Shown here: positions 32,493 to 43,952 of the stretch, piece after piece
Layout: every line of letters begins with the position of its first letter
How positions within the stretch are numbered: the stretch's first letter is position 1
Origin: Blepharisma japonicum
Taxonomy: Eukaryota > Ciliophora > Heterotrichea > Heterotrichida > Blepharismidae
Assembly (NCBI GenBank): GCA_949751835.1
Contig: CATKHK010000003.1
Location: forward strand, 310,001-374,000
Direction: 5' to 3'
DNA: 64,000 nt
Translations under genes and position numbers: made by a program
Notes under the pieces: model-generated
Told to the model about the DNA's origin: nothing
The model's database searches: none
The model's input: the letters and a program-made list of their open reading frames with translations, nothing else

Positions 32493-33563
32493 TTAATATA
32501 AATTCAGCTTAGTCGTTATTATTACCTTCATCGATTGATCTAAACATGATAAAACAGCTAATCCTAACCTATCTGCACTCCAATCAAAGCTTGCAACAGG
32601 TTGTGTCGATAAATCTCTCTGGTTTAACATCGTCATACTTCCTGGCACACCTTTTGGGTTTCCATTCATATCCTGCACAGATCTTTGCGAGGGGTAATTA
32701 TACTTATATAAATTCAAGCTCCCATTTCCTCCTAAAGTTACAAAAAGATCACGATTCTGAGGCAGATGCTTTACTCCCCATACAGTGGCGCCATGGACTT
32801 TTTCAATTGCTTCTGCATATCCGCCTTCAGTTGCATTAAAAGTTCGTAAATCAAAAACGTGGAATTTCCCTTCAAGAGTTGTGGCTGCAATTTTGTTCAT
32901 CATTTGGTCTCTTCTGTCAAATTGAAGCCCACATACGCCATTCTTTAAATTTGTGTCCCACTGCAAATAATTGGTTCTCAGATCAAATAGTTTGATATCT
33001 CCATTATCATAGCCAGCTGCTAGCATACGTTCAGAGTCATTATAGCAGTTTCCAAAACAAACAGCCCAGCAATCTGGCTTAATTTCTTCAGCGGGTTCTA
33101 GTGAAACAACTGGAGCTTCTTGTCTTATATCTCACACTTTTACACAGCCATCTCTGCCACCAGTGACCAATTCAGGAGGACCCATTCCACTGCCTCCAGC
33201 GCCTTCTAAGCTGTTTATTAAGCCTTCATGTGCTTTGACTTTATATACTTCTTGCTGAGTTTCTAGATCTAAAATCGTCAAATTCCCTGAAAAATCGCCA
33301 ATTGCTATTTGACGGTTAGTCAAAGAAGATGCTCCAAATGTTGCACATTTATACCCGCTGCCTTTTGTGAATTCATGAAGAAGTCGAAGCTTGCCTTCAG
33401 TTTTTTGATCTAATTGAAAAAGCTGGAATATTCCTTTCATGCTAGGAGATTGGCCTAATATAGCAAATCGAGAGCTACAAGGAATCCATTTGGTATCAAA
33501 AGGTGTGTAAGTAAGACTTCTTTGGGCATGCTCAATTATCTGAGGCGCGTCGGTGGAATCCAT
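32493..33563 (-). CDS. DNAAF10: WD40 dynein assembly factor DNAAF10/WDR92
   Basis: 356 residues, the family's usual length (about 357), with one TGA-Trp after GGRDGCVKV. It matches DNAAF10 (WDR92/Monad) end to end: PQIIEHAQRSLTYTPFDTKW at the start, TFGASSLTNRQIAIGDFSGN, CAGYDNGDIKLFDLR-type repeat, HLPQNRDLFVTLGG, and LSTQPVASFDWSAD before the conserved TKLN end. The protein is a seven-blade propeller that works with the R2TP-like co-chaperone in cytoplasmic pre-assembly of axonemal dynein arms, so it is expected in any motile-cilia organism. It is divergent from the next gene, 165 bp away. Confidence 0.95.
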
Positions 33564-33728
33564 TTTTATGTAATGAACTTCAGCTGATTAATAATTTTCT
33601 ATTTTTCTTTTAATTAAATTTTCCAATCCAAATTCATAGATTTCTTCATTTGAAAATGCATTTCTTTATTTTTTATTTCAAATTAATCAGTATTGCCGTA
33701 ACTTTAGATATTTTATTTTAACAGATTA

Positions 33729-34460
33729 ATGGACTCGGACTCCTCACTTCTTCTGGACAAATCTAGCCGCTACAATCAATCTTTACTTGTGAAACTTTCT
33801 GAATCAGTAAATTCCAAATAGGAAATTAAAAATAGCGAATTAACTGCTGCTTGCTTAGCCAGGGATTCGGAGATTTTGAGGCTCGAAAATAAAATCTACG
33901 AATTATCTTCGGCTCTTAAGAAATTAGAAAACGAAAAATCCATTGTTTTAGTTTCTGTGTCTACACAAACACAAGAGATTTTTGGGCAGCATTGCAATGA
34001 AAACAGTGAAAAAAATTCAAATGAAAAGAATTTGCTTATTTTGAAAATAAAGAGCATAGAAAAATCTTTATTGGATTCTGAAGCCTTGTGTGATGAATTG
34101 GAAGAAAAGCTGAGAGAAAAAGAAAAAGAAATCACGAAACTTAAATTGCAGATAAAAGAGCAAGATTCAACTAATGAATCTTTATCTTATGTAAAAGGAA
34201 ACTCTACAGATAGATCATTAAAAAACAATAATGACTGAAAAGAAGGAACATCACCAAGGTCATTATCGCATAACATAAAATCTAAAAGTACAAAGAAATT
34301 ATCCACACCTAAGCTATCCCTCATCACAATAATCAACGCTAATAACTCAAATGTAAATTTGATTAGCGCTTCGCCTAAAAATGAATGAAAAATGGGCTAC
34401 TACTCCCCGATTTATAAAAGTTTGAGAAATTCGCCTGTGAAATTGGTACACAAAAATTAG
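33729..34460 (+). CDS. Coiled-coil protein
   Basis: Two exons (33729-33806, 33822-34460) joined over a 15-nt intron give 238 residues, with two TGA-Trp codons near the end. Residues 28-160 have heptad-like Leu spacing and high Glu/Lys content (LRLENKIYELSSALKKLENE and ALCDELEEKLREKEKEITKL), a coiled coil broken once. The C-terminal 80 residues are Ser/Asn/Lys-rich with SP sites (TSPRS, ASPK, YYSPIY). No family recognised. The position next to DNAAF10 and ULK4 hints at a ciliary or cortical role, but only by location. Confidence 0.7.
33807..33821 (+). other. 15-nt intron
   Basis: GTAAATTCCAAATAG. Removal bridges the TAG and joins KLSES to EIKNSEL. A at position 10. Confidence 0.9.
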
Positions 34461-34622
34461 TGTAAATCCCACAGCTTAATATTTAATTATACTGATAACT
34501 GATTTTTAATCTTAAAATAAATTATTTTCATTTACTTTTAGCTATTTCATACCAAATTCTAAATTCTTGCACTAAACCTTATCATTCCTAATTTCATATT
34601 ACTTACCAAAAATGCAATTAAA

Positions 34623-37600
34623 ATGAATAACTATCACATTTACGACGAAATCGGTAAGGGGAAGTATTCGGTTGTTTACAAAGGTCGCAAAAAAAGAAGC
34701 ATTGAATACCTTGCCATAAAATCAGTAGAAAAGTCTCGTCGAAAAAAAATTCTCAACGAAGTTCGAATCATGCACAATCTCGACCATGAAAACATCCTCA
34801 AATTTTACAGTTGATATGAAACTCGTAATCATCTATGGATTATTTTTGAATACTGTGCTGGCGGCTCTCTGCTCAATTTGATTGAAAGTGATAAAACACT
34901 TCCTGAAGAATCAGTCCGCACTTTTGCTTTTGATTTGATGAAAGCACTTTTGTACCTTCATAGTAATGGAATTATATATGGAGATTTGAAGCCTTCAAAT
35001 ATTTTATTCAATGAGTATGGCCAGCTTAAATTAGCTGATTTTGGTCTCTCAAGAAAAATTGTGGATTTGACACAGGGAGATTCACAGAGCAAGCGAGGAA
35101 CTCCTTTTTATATGGCTCCTGAGCTCTTCCAAGACGATGGCGTTTACTCTTTTTATTCCGATTTTTGAAGCTTAGGATGTGTAATATACGAATTAGCTAC
35201 TGGCCAACCTCCTTATATTTCCACATCATTTCAAGAGTTAGTCGAACAGATTTTAAATGCCCCAGTCCCAGAAATCCCTGATTACAGCAGAGATTTTAAC
35301 GAATTTTTAAAGGAGCTAATGCAGAAAGACCCAGCAAAGCGTATAAGCTGGGATGAAGTAACAGTCAATCCTATATGAAAAGAAAATACGATGACTTTAA
35401 ATATCACTTTACCATCTCAGCCTTTATATGAAAAATACTTAAAAGCCAGAGGAGTTGTACAGAGGACTGTGAGTGCTCAGGCCACAAATACACAATTTTC
35501 GTCAGGGAGAGTAGATTTAATGAGGATGTCTCAGAATATTCAGAAAAATCTGTTAAGAGAAAGCGTTAAAAATGGATATCAGCAGAAAGAAGTAGAAGGA
35601 AGCGATGTTAAATTGGATAATAGAGACCAAGTTGTAGACTTCGGAGAATACAAAGAAGAGGAAGATGAAGAATCAGAAGATAACACATCACCTACTGAAG
35701 GAGAAAAAGATAGTGGATTAGAAGAAGAAATTGGCATAATTGAGGAAGAAAAGCAAGAAGTCAAAGATAATAGGCCGATAACGATTCAAGGAGGACTTAG
35801 AAATCCTCCTGCCTCGATAGAAGAAGAAAGACCTAATTCAGCCAGCCAAAGGGTGAATTCAGCACAGCCAGCTAGCTTAACTAATCAGTCTTCAATTTCA
35901 AAACCTCCGCCACCTTTTGAAGCAATCATGATCCACAATTCTGATACCTCTGTCAAGCCTATAATTGGGAACCGTGAGCTGGAAAAGCAAGGAGAGCTAT
36001 CTTTTAACCCTCAAGCACTCGGATTTCAAGCTTGGACAAGTGAAGATGTAATGGCAAACGCAGAAAAACGTGAAATTGAGGCTCATTTCCATCAAATTTA
36101 CCAAGCTTTGACTTCTTCAGCTCAAGGAATCGACAAGCTGAATATTTTGACATATTTTGAAACTTTAATTATAAACTCTACAGTCGCCAACAAGCTGATA
36201 GTTTCTCCATCTGTCGGATTGCTAATAAGACTGTTAAGGTCAAGCAAGTCTTCTCCAATGAAGGTCAGAATTTGCAGTATTCTAGGACAAATGGTGAGAT
36301 ACTCCACTTTTATAGAAGTCACTTTAGCAGAGTCTGGGCTTTATCAAGCTTTAAGCGAACAAATTAAAGATAAAAATGAAAAAGTTCGCAGACGAGCTAT
36401 GGCAGCACTTGGAGAATACTTATTTTATGCAGCCACCCAAATGGATGATGAGCAAGGCCAATCAGTTTGGGAAATCCCACATTTAATTTTTGCATTGGTA
36501 ATAAAAGTCAGTAAATCCGGAGAAGATGAAATTTTGCGATTTTATGCTATAAAAACTATCGAAAATATTACAGCACAAAGCACAAAAGCAGGGACAAAAT
36601 TCGCTATTGCAGAAGTAGCGCAGAATTTGTGCTCTGTTTATTTGGCGACGAAAAATGAGTATTGTAAGGTCGCAGCCTTATCAGCATTATGTCATGTAAT
36701 TAGGCTTAATTTATCGTTATGTAGCACTGTGATCGAAAGGCTGGCAATTAGACATATAAATTCAGGTCTTTCTGAAGATCTTCCTAAGATCCAGCAGAAT
36801 TTTTTAACAATTTTGATACTAATCACCCAAAATCCACCCAGTCGTTTCGCAGCAATCCTAGCTGAGGATAAAAATTTTTTGTCTATTGTTTTATCACTGC
36901 TAGAAAACTCCAATGTAGTTATCAGAGGCAAAGCATTAATTTTGCTGAATTTATTGATAAAAGCCAATGTAAGATGGATCCTTATACTCTCGGAAAATAA
37001 ATTTTTTGCGATATTAGAAAAATTATTAAGAGATTCATATCGATATGTGCAATGGTGCTTATTTTATTTATTAGTGCAAATTGCTGACCTTTCTCTCGTA
37101 ATAGTCAAAAATGTAGCAGAAGATATGAAAATAGTACTTGATAAGCGTGGACAATCAAAAAATGCTATAGTCTTACTGCCTGTGGTTCAGCAAGTTATAA
37201 CATCTGGGGCTGGTGCAAACCATCTTTCATATCCCTCCCTTATAAAATTCTTAGTAGAAATTTTGGATTTATGCTTAAGATCGTCAAATTTTACGGAAGT
37301 CACTCAACAAATCATGCTGCTTCTTGAAGCATTGAGTGGGCAGAATAAGCAGCTTGCAAAATGCTCTGATGTCGTTATAAAGTCTCTGCTTCCTACTCTA
37401 TTGACTTATAATGGGGTAGAAGATATTGATACAAGATTCAGAAGCCTAAAAATTTTTTCTGACATTTTGCTGCCATTTTTATATGAAGACTCTATTTATG
37501 ACCCTGGGAACTCGGCTAAGGTAACCACAAAAATTATGAATGAACTACTAGTTAAACAGCTAATGCCACAATACCAGCGACTATTATCTGACCGTGACCC

Positions 37601-38312
37601 AATTCCTCTATACGCCCATAAGCTATTAAGTGCCATAATTGAAAGATGTGCTGCTTTTGTTAGCATTGTAAAACGTCAAGAGTTAATTCCAGTCATACTA
37701 GAAAGTTTTGAAGGAGGAAATCCAAAGCTGAACGTTCAAATTGTATCAATCGTCAAAAGAATTGTGGAGTCCAAAGAAACCACCCTAGAAGAGCTTGCTG
37801 GACTTCGAATTATCCAAAAAGTGAACTCCATAATGAGATGTGTATTAGACCAAGACTGATGCGTAGATAAAATGCTTGACATCTTATATGAACTTTTATT
37901 CCTTGCTGCTGACAGTTTGAGAGCCAAAAAATCCAACCCTGACTACTCAGCTCTTCGTATAATAGAGCCTCTCACAGACAATTTTCCTATTTGTGCTAAG
38001 CTTGTTAAGCAAAACAACGACCAAGTAATTTCTATTTAGAATCTTATCGAAAAATGCACGCATTGTTTATCATTAATGATCCAGCTATTTTGTAATAAAA
38101 TTGCTCAGAATCCTACATTGGAAATGATCCAGAGCTTGATAATTGTGTTATCAATTAAAAAGCCATCACTTCAGAGACGGTGCTTAAAAGTGCTAAAAGT
38201 TATTTCTCAGTCTGGGATCCCGATTCCTTCTTCGCCGGAACTTGCATCAATTTTAAGGAGAAATGAAGAAAAAGAAATCCAACAGCTTGCTGCCGATATA
38301 TGGGGAAACTAG
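34623..38312 (+). CDS. ULK4: ULK4/RUNKEL-type kinase with HEAT repeats
   Basis: Exons 34623-38024 and 38040-38312 give 1224 residues, with TGA-Trp at 34812, 35166, 35376 and 37857. The N-terminal 260 residues are a protein kinase domain: GKGKYSVVYKG, AIK lysine, SWYETRNHLWIIFEYCAGGS (an ULK4 hallmark), YGDLKPSN in place of HRD, DFGLSRK, YMAPEL. After a linker with LPSQPLYEKYL and a Ser/Glu-rich disordered part (about 270-430), helical ARM/HEAT-type repeats fill residues 440-1220. ULK4 works with STK36 in motile cilia and plant RUNKEL in microtubule arrays. Unlike animal ULK4 it keeps Lys, Asn and DFG. Confidence 0.9.
38025..38039 (+). other. 15-nt intron
   Basis: GTAATTTCTATTTAG near the 3' end of ULK4. 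Removal joins NNDQ to NLIEKC. A at position 10. Confidence 0.9.
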
Positions 38313-38357
38313 TATAGATAATTAGATAAGAAGTTATAATGGTTGATGCTTGATTAA

Positions 38358-40070
38358 TTATTTTCTTAATTTGAATCCTCTAATACGAAGGTATTCAGGG
38401 TCGCTTGGCTCACTAGGAATGTAAACAGGGACTATTCCATCATCTTTGGTGATTCGGTAGTAATGGGCATTTTGGCCAACTACTAAGCTGCCGTCAAGTT
38501 TCAAGTCTTCTATAAGTGTTTCTTTTCCTTCTAGGACTAGGACTGATCGGTTGGAAATTGACCATGATCCTTTGACTTTTTGTCTTAATTCCACAAAGCT
38601 GCAGGCAAAGGAAGGCTGGATAATTATTTTTGCAGGTAGCCTGTATCTAATTCCAGCAAAGACGGTGTCTGCAGTAGCATCATCGACGGTCGCTCCACAA
38701 AGCCTTAATAATTTAATATTCGCATTAAAATATTCGCATTCTCCACTTCCAGCACACCATGGGTCTAAGTTTTGTGCTGATTTTGCTGCAGCCTCTTGCA
38801 AATTATTTTTCACAGCAGTAAATGAAATCCAGCGTTCAAATTGTGTGAAGCCTATAATTGATTCTTGTGTATACATTTTGCTGAAATCTTGCATAAGGCA
38901 TTCAAGTCTTGTAGGAGCCTTGAAAACTGTTTTAGTGGCGTCAGCGTATTTTGGATTGACAAATTCTGTCATAGCGCCTCCTGTTCTGTTTAAGGCATCC
39001 AAATAGTCTTGCAAGGAGAATAATAAAGTGTTGGTGTTTCCTGGGAATGGAGAGAATTTTGCTGATTCTGGAGTGCCGATGCCGAGTTCTTCATTGGAAA
39101 CGTCACCTTTGGCATTCATTCCTGATCCTTTGATTAAAGTGTCAACAATGTTGTACTCCACATTCAAAGTTTGGGTTTGGCCTTCTTTTTCTAATGTCAT
39201 GATAGCTCCTAATGATTCTTTTGGCATTCTTGGGATTGTGGCAAAGTTCATAGCATAGTTATTGACCTTTGATACTCCTAAAAATGATGGAAGAGCTTTG
39301 AATACGAGAGGATTTGTGTCTTGCAATATAACCATCCACTTCTTTCCTTCAGAAAGCCATTTCTGTGGAAGGCCATACTGGTATAACAAGATGTGGACAT
39401 CTCCATGCCCATGGGGTTTACCAGAAACTCGTCCATGCTCAACTGCAAATCTTGCTTCATTGTCAATTAAAGCTGGGACTTTTTCTTGTCTCATTAAAGT
39501 TATCTGGTCACGAGACATGCCAAAATAGTTATGCTCTTCAAGAAGTTGAAGAGTTCGTGAATGGGTGTCCTCTGATGTCATTATTGCTAGAGGAAGAATT
39601 GTTCCAGATCTGTCCTGCAGTGCCAAAATGGACTCAATGTAGAGCTGAAGGAAGCAGGTTTCTGTCACAAGTTCCACTGGGAGTCCTACTTTAATAGAGG
39701 AATAGCCTAGTCTTTCTCCAAGACCACCAGCAACCAAAACAAAGGCACATTTTCCTAATTCGGATATGCCTTCATTTTCTAATGCTACAAACTGGTCTAA
39801 GTTTGTCTCTGGATTCACTGAAACTCCTTGAGGGATTTTTGGAGTCCAGCCTTCGAAGACATTAACAGAGTTTGCGGAGTCTTGAAGGAGTTTTCTTGCT
39901 CTAGAAATGTATGATTTTATGCCACCTGGATAATTTTTGTCGAAATATTTAAGATCTTCAACGAGATGATCTCTTGTATGAGGATCTTGACCTTCTGGAA
40001 AGAGATGAGACTGATTGTATTCAGGGTCTGCCATAAGAGCAACGACTTCTTGAGCTGATAGACTTTCCAT
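38358..40070 (-). CDS. USP: UDP-sugar pyrophosphorylase
   Basis: 570 residues, single exon. The nucleotide-binding loop VLVAGGLGERLGYSSIKVGL (about residues 111-130) and TCFLQLYIESILALQ are diagnostic of the USP branch of UTP-sugar-1-phosphate uridylyltransferases, as in plants and trypanosomatids, and not of plain UGP. HGRVSGKPHGHGDVH and LQDTNPLVFKALPSFLG are the sugar- and metal-site motifs. The enzyme makes UDP-sugars from several sugar-1-phosphates and UTP. The C-terminal beta domain (LVLEGKETLIEDLKLDGSL) is typical. All Trp are TGG. It converges on ULK4 with 45 bp between stops. Confidence 0.93.
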   Translation of the reverse strand: MESLSAQEVVALMADPEYNQSHLFPEGQDPHTRDHLVEDLKYFDKNYPGGIKSYISRARKLLQDSANSVNVFEGWTPKIPQGVSVNPETNLDQFVALENEGISELGKCAFVLVAGGLGERLGYSSIKVGLPVELVTETCFLQLYIESILALQDRSGTILPLAIMTSEDTHSRTLQLLEEHNYFGMSRDQITLMRQEKVPALIDNEARFAVEHGRVSGKPHGHGDVHILLYQYGLPQKWLSEGKKWMVILQDTNPLVFKALPSFLGVSKVNNYAMNFATIPRMPKESLGAIMTLEKEGQTQTLNVEYNIVDTLIKGSGMNAKGDVSNEELGIGTPESAKFSPFPGNTNTLLFSLQDYLDALNRTGGAMTEFVNPKYADATKTVFKAPTRLECLMQDFSKMYTQESIIGFTQFERWISFTAVKNNLQEAAAKSAQNLDPWCAGSGECEYFNANIKLLRLCGATVDDATADTVFAGIRYRLPAKIIIQPSFACSFVELRQKVKGSWSISNRSVLVLEGKETLIEDLKLDGSLVVGQNAHYYRITKDDGIVPVYIPSEPSDPEYLRIRGFKLRK

Positions 40071-40805
40071 TATTAAAATATTAGATGGCTATAAATTTAA
40101 TAAAATATGTGGTAATACTGATTTATTGATTTCTAAAGAAGTAAGCATAATGAAGTTAAAATGTATGTGAAAATTGCTTTACTGGTGATTATGATTCCTT
40201 TCTGCAATTTTATTAATAATTAGGCAATTAATTTGATATTTATAGTAAAATTTATTTGCATATTTAGGCACAACAATTTTATATGATTTTGAATGTAGCA
40301 TTTTCTAAATTTTATATTTTTCGATTTGAATGCTTAAACTCCTTAAATTTCTACTAAAAAATATAAAGAAAAATATTATGCATGAGATTGATATATAAAC
40401 ATTTAAGGTAGCTTGCGATATAAATAGCAGATATTAGAATTAATTTTTCGATTTTCAAAATTTTTAAAACTAATATCTTATTATACATTAAGCATTAAAC
40501 GCAAGTTTGTATCAGTCTATGCCTTAGTTTCATTCGCAAACGTTTCTGCTCATTTGATTCTGTTATAATTTCACCATAAAGTGGTTTATTTCTACAATAA
40601 TGCACATTATTAGAACTTATTATTATTATTATTATTTCTTATCATAGTATTTTATTAATAAAATATTAAAATTGTTATTTAAATTTAAACAAATGCTTTT
40701 GATTTTCTTATTTTTTCTAGTAACTGATATTTTATTTAAACAGAGTTTATGATGAAATCAAATTAAAATAACTATAAATATTTTGTCCAACTAATTTGCT
40801 CTATT
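40071..40805. other. Intergenic, nothing recognised
   Basis: 735 bp, the longest gene-free spacer outside the duplications. It is AT-rich with a short (TTA)n run at about 40618-40637. No frame, RNA fold or long repeat seen. Confidence 0.5.
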
Positions 40806-43271
40806 TTATACTCCAAATCTTTCATAAATATCTTTTCTAACTGGAATCTGTGAAATATAAGCTTCCCATCCATTGCCAGCAATCTCTTTTATCTTCAAGA
40901 ACACATTTCTAACTACTTCTTCTAAGTCAGCAGGCATGTTTTTGTAGCTTACAGATGCAACAGCATAAAATTGGAAATTTTGATTTAAAATTGATGGATA
41001 AAGCACTAATGTTTGTGTCATGCCTTTAAAGCTCATTTCTTTATCTTTCGAGTTTCCCATTTCTTGCATTACCTCGCACCAGAAATAAAAAATTTCACTC
41101 AATTTCTCTGCTAAAGCTTCTGGATTTGCCAATCCAAATTTCCCAATTGCAGCCATCAAATTTTCCCTTACTTGTGGCAGCTTAATTCTTTTCTTTGCTA
41201 TGGGAATTAACTTATCTAGAATTTTGCTGATTTCTGGTGATATAACTGTCGGGTTATATATCGAAATTTCTCCTAAAGCTGATGCAGAATTATTTGTTGC
41301 AAAAGTAAAGCTATTAGCTTCATCGTCATCAGGACCTTGGACAATTTGCAAAGTATTTGTTAATTGTATTATAGCTTGAGGAAGTAATGGTAAAATATAA
41401 GAATTTGCTAGTATAACTAAATCTCCTATATTAGCCGCAGCATATTGCTTAAGCTGTATATCATCATTATTTAAACAAATCACCGCAAGCTGTGCTAATG
41501 ATGATAAATCGGGTAGAGTCTCAGAAATTTCAATAACTGCTCCAGATAGTTCTAATCCTTTCATAGCAAATTGTTTTTCATGGCCTGAGAGTCCAATCTG
41601 TATAAGCCTTTCGCATCTTTCTAATATTGCAGGTCCATACTGACTAAAACTAGACCCAAGAGCAACAGCAAGAGATGTTAAAGTTTCACATAAGGTCCAT
41701 ATTAATTTGTGATTGTCTGGAGTTTTATTCCATAAGGCAAATAATGGGCCTATTATAATGCTGATAAAATTTTCACTCTGAAGCTGCCCTCCAAAGACAT
41801 CACAGATTGATGCAATTGCATCAAGTAAGTTTAATAGAGCGCGGCCTGAGTAATATTCGAAGCCTTTAGCAAAAATTTGCAAGATCTCTTCAAGATAGTT
41901 TCCAAGATCGTGAGTATCGTGGCAGATCAAAATACAAAATGAAGTGCAGGCAGATCTTTGAACTAAGCCATCCTTATCCATAACCCCTCTCATAATACTT
42001 TCTAAATAAGGCTTAAAATATTCTGTCCCTACAATATTTTCTGTAAATCTTGAAATTGCCCAAAGTGCCATCGATCTTACCATGGGCTGCTGATGAGAAG
42101 TTTGCTGCTGCAAAAATGGTAGAAAAGTTGGTAATGATGGTAGAATTGCAGAAATCGCTCCAGAAGCTATGGCACCCAACGCTAATAGCCCGCTTTCAGT
42201 CTCAATCCAATTATTGCTTAATAATAAACTTTGGATTTTTTCTTGAATAAGTCCAAAAGTTGAAGCCCCAAAACTTTCAGCCAATTTGTCAATTAAAAGA
42301 GCGCTTTCTCTCCTTAAAGTCCAGTTCATGTTTTCTTCTTCATATTTTTCAAATCGAAAATCGTCTTTTTCAGGCAGCATATCCATAAGATCTTGCTCTT
42401 GCACTTTCAAATTGTCAACCACATTACTAAGCAATCTTGAGAGATAAGGAGATAGCAATTCTTTAGCAGTTGTTATTTCGGTCCAAAAGCCTGTAGCAGT
42501 TCTCGCAATTGAAGTAGCCAACTCATGCAGCATAATTTCTGCGCATTCTGGAAACCTTATCCAAATCAAATCTTTTCTATTTGAGCAAATAACTAAGATA
42601 CCTTCGGCTACCACTCCACTCATAGTTTTATTTGGATGAATCCTTATCAATAAATCCAAATAAATCTGAAGCATAGGAATCACTACACTTGGCATTATTT
42701 GAACCAGCTGATTCATACACTTCACAGCTTTTCCATGTGAATTTTCTATAAGAATCATCAATCTCTTAATCAGCTCTTTCAAAATTTCTGAATACTCTTG
42801 ATTATTCAGCAGTTCTGACAGCAAATTATAGGTAGAAATATCTTCAAATAACTGCAAAACCATATCCTGTGCCCAAGAGTTTTCAATTTTTTCAGTCAAA
42901 ACAGCTAATAGTTGAGGCCACCCATCTTGTGTGATATAGAGTGTCGTAGCAATGTTACTTATGGCTTTAGCAATAGGAATATCATCAATTGCATTAAGAA
43001 TTCCTTGCTGAAGATAGGTTAGATGTTCCAAAGGAAAATCAATGCCTTTCTCTAGAGTAGACTTTAAGGAGTGTCCAGCAGCTAGTCTTGTGTTTAATGG
43101 TAAGGAATTATTATTCAGGATGCAAATAAGTGCACAAGAGTATTCAGGGAACTGCGAGAGTTGGGTGACTTCGTTAGCTATTTCACTTTGACGAACGTTA
43201 GAAATTCCTGAGAAGGTTTCTGTGATGAGGTTTGTGACGCGCTGAACTAAGGATGGATCTGGCTGCCACAT
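40806..43271 (-). CDS. TNPO1: Transportin (karyopherin beta-2)
   Basis: 821 residues, close to the family's usual 850-920, single exon. It begins MWQPDPSLVQRVTNLI, the transportin N-terminal helix, and consists of about 20 HEAT repeats. LWAISRFTENI, AACTSFCILICHDTHDLGNYL and the C-terminal AYISQIPVRKDIYERFGV match transportin. An acidic loop (DMLPEKDDFRFEKYEEENMN, about 300-319) corresponds to the H8 loop but is shorter than in animals. Transportin carries PY-NLS cargo such as RNA-binding proteins into the nucleus under Ran control. All Trp codons are TGG. It is divergent from TFIIA-gamma (181 bp). Confidence 0.92.
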   Translation of the reverse strand: MWQPDPSLVQRVTNLITETFSGISNVRQSEIANEVTQLSQFPEYSCALICILNNNSLPLNTRLAAGHSLKSTLEKGIDFPLEHLTYLQQGILNAIDDIPIAKAISNIATTLYITQDGWPQLLAVLTEKIENSWAQDMVLQLFEDISTYNLLSELLNNQEYSEILKELIKRLMILIENSHGKAVKCMNQLVQIMPSVVIPMLQIYLDLLIRIHPNKTMSGVVAEGILVICSNRKDLIWIRFPECAEIMLHELATSIARTATGFWTEITTAKELLSPYLSRLLSNVVDNLKVQEQDLMDMLPEKDDFRFEKYEEENMNWTLRRESALLIDKLAESFGASTFGLIQEKIQSLLLSNNWIETESGLLALGAIASGAISAILPSLPTFLPFLQQQTSHQQPMVRSMALWAISRFTENIVGTEYFKPYLESIMRGVMDKDGLVQRSACTSFCILICHDTHDLGNYLEEILQIFAKGFEYYSGRALLNLLDAIASICDVFGGQLQSENFISIIIGPLFALWNKTPDNHKLIWTLCETLTSLAVALGSSFSQYGPAILERCERLIQIGLSGHEKQFAMKGLELSGAVIEISETLPDLSSLAQLAVICLNNDDIQLKQYAAANIGDLVILANSYILPLLPQAIIQLTNTLQIVQGPDDDEANSFTFATNNSASALGEISIYNPTVISPEISKILDKLIPIAKKRIKLPQVRENLMAAIGKFGLANPEALAEKLSEIFYFWCEVMQEMGNSKDKEMSFKGMTQTLVLYPSILNQNFQFYAVASVSYKNMPADLEEVVRNVFLKIKEIAGNGWEAYISQIPVRKDIYERFGV

Positions 43272-43452
43272 TTATTAGAAAATTAGAAGAAAATAGAAAA
43301 ATAATGGAAATTTTAGAAATCAATTGTTTAATTTGAGGCTTGATGAAAAATTTACCTCATAAATATTAAAAAGTTTTAAAAGCCTTCTAATTAGTAATTT
43401 CTACTAAAAGCAAGATTTTTGAATAACTTTATAAGGAAAGTAAATAAAAAAT

Positions 43453-43812
43453 ATGAGCGAATCTACAGGGTATCTATATAGGTTCACAACTATCGCTGAA
43501 GCACTTGAACAGACTCTTGACCAATTCTGTAGCACCAGAGAAATCGACTTAGACACCAAGCAACGGTTTTTGGAGACTTTTCAAAGTGTTTTCCAAAATG
43601 TAATGGACAATAAAGCAACGAAATCTTGCATGATAACAGGACATTTAGATACTTATCAACATCTAGATGGTATTTGGAATTTCTATATAAAAGATGCTAC
43701 ATTAAGATCAGAAACTGACTATATAAACTCAAACATGCTGAAAATCATTGCTCTAGATGCAACACCACAAAATGAAAAAGGTAAGCCACGCAAAAGGCAA
43801 AAGATGGGTTAA
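43453..43812 (+). CDS. GTF2A2: Transcription factor IIA gamma subunit
   Basis: 119 residues, the usual length (about 109-120). The N-terminal four-helix part has YLYRFTTIAEALEQTLDQF, and the C-terminal beta-barrel part has ITGHLDTYQHLDGIWNFYIK and KIIALDA, both diagnostic. TFIIA stabilises TBP on the core promoter. A short basic tail (KGKPRKRQKMG) follows the conserved core. The ATG at 43453 gives the family's normal start. Confidence 0.95.
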   Translation: MSESTGYLYRFTTIAEALEQTLDQFCSTREIDLDTKQRFLETFQSVFQNVMDNKATKSCMITGHLDTYQHLDGIWNFYIKDATLRSETDYINSNMLKIIALDATPQNEKGKPRKRQKMG

Positions 43813-43952
43813 TAACTATTCCTAATTGCAGGCTCTTTCAAAATAAATTTTAAAAAATCAATATTTGCCACTTGCCTCATCACTATATTTCCTATCTTTA
43901 CTTATTTTCATTAATTTAGAACAGAAATTCTTTATTTCCTAATAAATCTTAT

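Noticed and set aside
38551-39694. Long plus-strand frames inside the UDP-sugar pyrophosphorylase gene
   Set aside because: Antisense shadows of a well-conserved single-exon gene, without homology of their own.
40608-40642. (TTA)n tract
   Set aside because: A short AT-rich microsatellite; ordinary for this base composition.
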